Positions 5,172-5,788 of a stretch of DNA of 5,788 nt are shown here, in pieces (the stretch's first letter is position 1; the number at the start of each line of letters is the position of its first letter). A program made the position numbers and the translations under genes. Location of the stretch: the NCBI GenBank assembly GCA_016871655.1, contig VHCR01000099.1, positions 1 to 5,788 of the forward strand. The letters run 5' to 3'. Source of the DNA: Verrucomicrobiota bacterium (GTDB lineage Bacteria > Verrucomicrobiota > Verrucomicrobiia > Chthoniobacterales > UBA6821). The notes under the pieces are model-generated. The model was not told where the DNA came from and ran no database searches. It worked only from the letters and a program-made list of their open reading frames with translations.

Positions 5172-5788
5172 CACGAGCAAGAGTCTAGCTTTTCAATTTT
5201 TTCCGTCGATCTCTTTTTTATTTTTTCCCATTGCTGTGCTTGAAACGCTTCCGCACCATGATCCGTTGGGATATAGTAAGAACGCGACTCCGTGAGGTAG
5301 TTTTGTTTCACATAGCCGCCAGGAAAATCATGCGGATAGAGATAATTCTTTCCATGGCCTAAATATTTTGAACCGGCGTAATGACCATCTCGTAGGTGCA
5401 GTGGCACTGGGAGAGAGCGCCCGGAAGCGACTTCTTTGGCTGCGCGCTCGAGGGCAAGGTAAGCGCTGTTGCTCTTCGGTGCCAGAGCCAAATAGGTTGT
5501 CACATGAGCGAGCGTGATCCGCGCTTCAGGAAGACCTATCGATTCGACCGCTTGCTGCCCTGCGACAACGAGCGGTAGCGCCTGCGGATCAGCTAACCCA
5601 ACATCTTCACTCGCCAAAATCACTAATCGCCGCACGATGAAGCGGGGATCTTCTCCTGCCTGCAACATCGTAGCAAGCCAATAGAGCGCCGCATCCGGAT
5701 CGCTCCCACGAATGCTTTTAATAAAAGCGCTGATAACATCGTAATGCCCATCTCCCGCGTGATCATAGACGACCGCTTTTTGTTGAAT
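5171..5788 (-). CDS. rarA: Replication-associated recombination protein A, C-terminal part (N-terminus beyond right edge)
   Basis: 205 residues plus the TGA stop are present; the frame is open to the right edge. RarA (MgsA) is a AAA+ ATPase related to clamp loaders and Holliday-junction helicases that acts at stalled replication forks, with SSB as a known partner in E. coli. This part begins IQQKAVVYDHAGDGHYD, followed by family hallmarks: SAFIKSIRGSDPDAALYWLA, then AGEDPRFIVRRLVILASEDVG, then NSAYLALERAAKEV, and near the end HLRDGHYAGSKYLGHGKNY with YPHDFPGGYVKQNYL. These belong to the helical C-terminal tetramerisation region. The Walker A and B motifs lie outside the window, so ATPase integrity cannot be judged. 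E. coli RarA is about 447 residues, so a little under half is seen. The stop shares one base with the ATG of the downstream unknown gene (TGATG), so the two are probably cotranscribed and translationally coupled. Confidence 0.93.
   Translation of the reverse strand: MQQKAVVYDHAGDGHYDVISAFIKSIRGSDPDAALYWLATMLQAGEDPRFIVRRLVILASEDVGLADPQALPLVVAGQQAVESIGLPEARITLAHVTTYLALAPKSNSAYLALERAAKEVASGRSLPVPLHLRDGHYAGSKYLGHGKNYLYPHDFPGGYVKQNYLTESRSYYIPTDHGAEAFQAQQWEKIKKRSTEKIEKLDSCS

Overview
This is a bacterial chromosome segment in which every supported gene lies on the minus strand, so transcription runs from right to left. Order of transcription: the C-terminal part of rarA (5171-5788, cut by the right edge); an unrecognised AT-rich locus encoding an exported or membrane-anchored, acidic, coiled-coil protein (4279-5171, split over two frames); a two-domain nucleoside diphosphate kinase-like protein (3114-4154); a class I aminotransferase of the aspartate aminotransferase Ib type (1907-3070); a short-chain (farnesyl or geranylgeranyl) diphosphate synthase (888-1760); and a PHBH-fold FAD-dependent monooxygenase (1-797, cut by the left edge).

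The organism cannot be named from this window. The genes are bacterial and coding density is high. Base composition is moderate in the recognisable genes: hand-counted lines are about 50-57% GC. It is clearly lower in the unrecognised locus, where hand-counted lines are about 27-38%. Most starts lack a Shine-Dalgarno sequence. A PVC-type bacterium (Verrucomicrobiota/Chlamydiota) would fit the general look of the proteins, but this is only a hunch.

The genes do not form one recognised pathway. RarA handles stalled replication forks. The NDK-like protein, aminotransferase and prenyl diphosphate synthase are housekeeping metabolism (NTP pools, amino acids, isoprenoids). The monooxygenase could act on an aromatic or quinone-like compound, but its substrate is unknown. 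A sigma70-like promoter upstream of the NDK gene suggests that NDK, aminotransferase and perhaps prenyl synthase form one transcription unit, separate from rarA and the unknown locus.

Two places deserve most attention. First, the unknown locus has a perfect A AAA AAA -1 slippery heptamer in the zero frame at 4560-4566. A -1 shift there would replace a 14-residue tail with a 93-residue charged, coiled-coil-like extension, giving a 297-residue product. This is either programmed frameshifting, a simple indel, or two coupled genes. Second, the aminotransferase/prenyl synthase junction (1761-1912) holds two inverted arrays of a 7-bp repeat that can pair in two registers, ending exactly at the prenyl synthase AUG, plus a perfect 12-bp hairpin containing the aminotransferase stop codon. 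I see no mobile element, CRISPR array or RNA gene.
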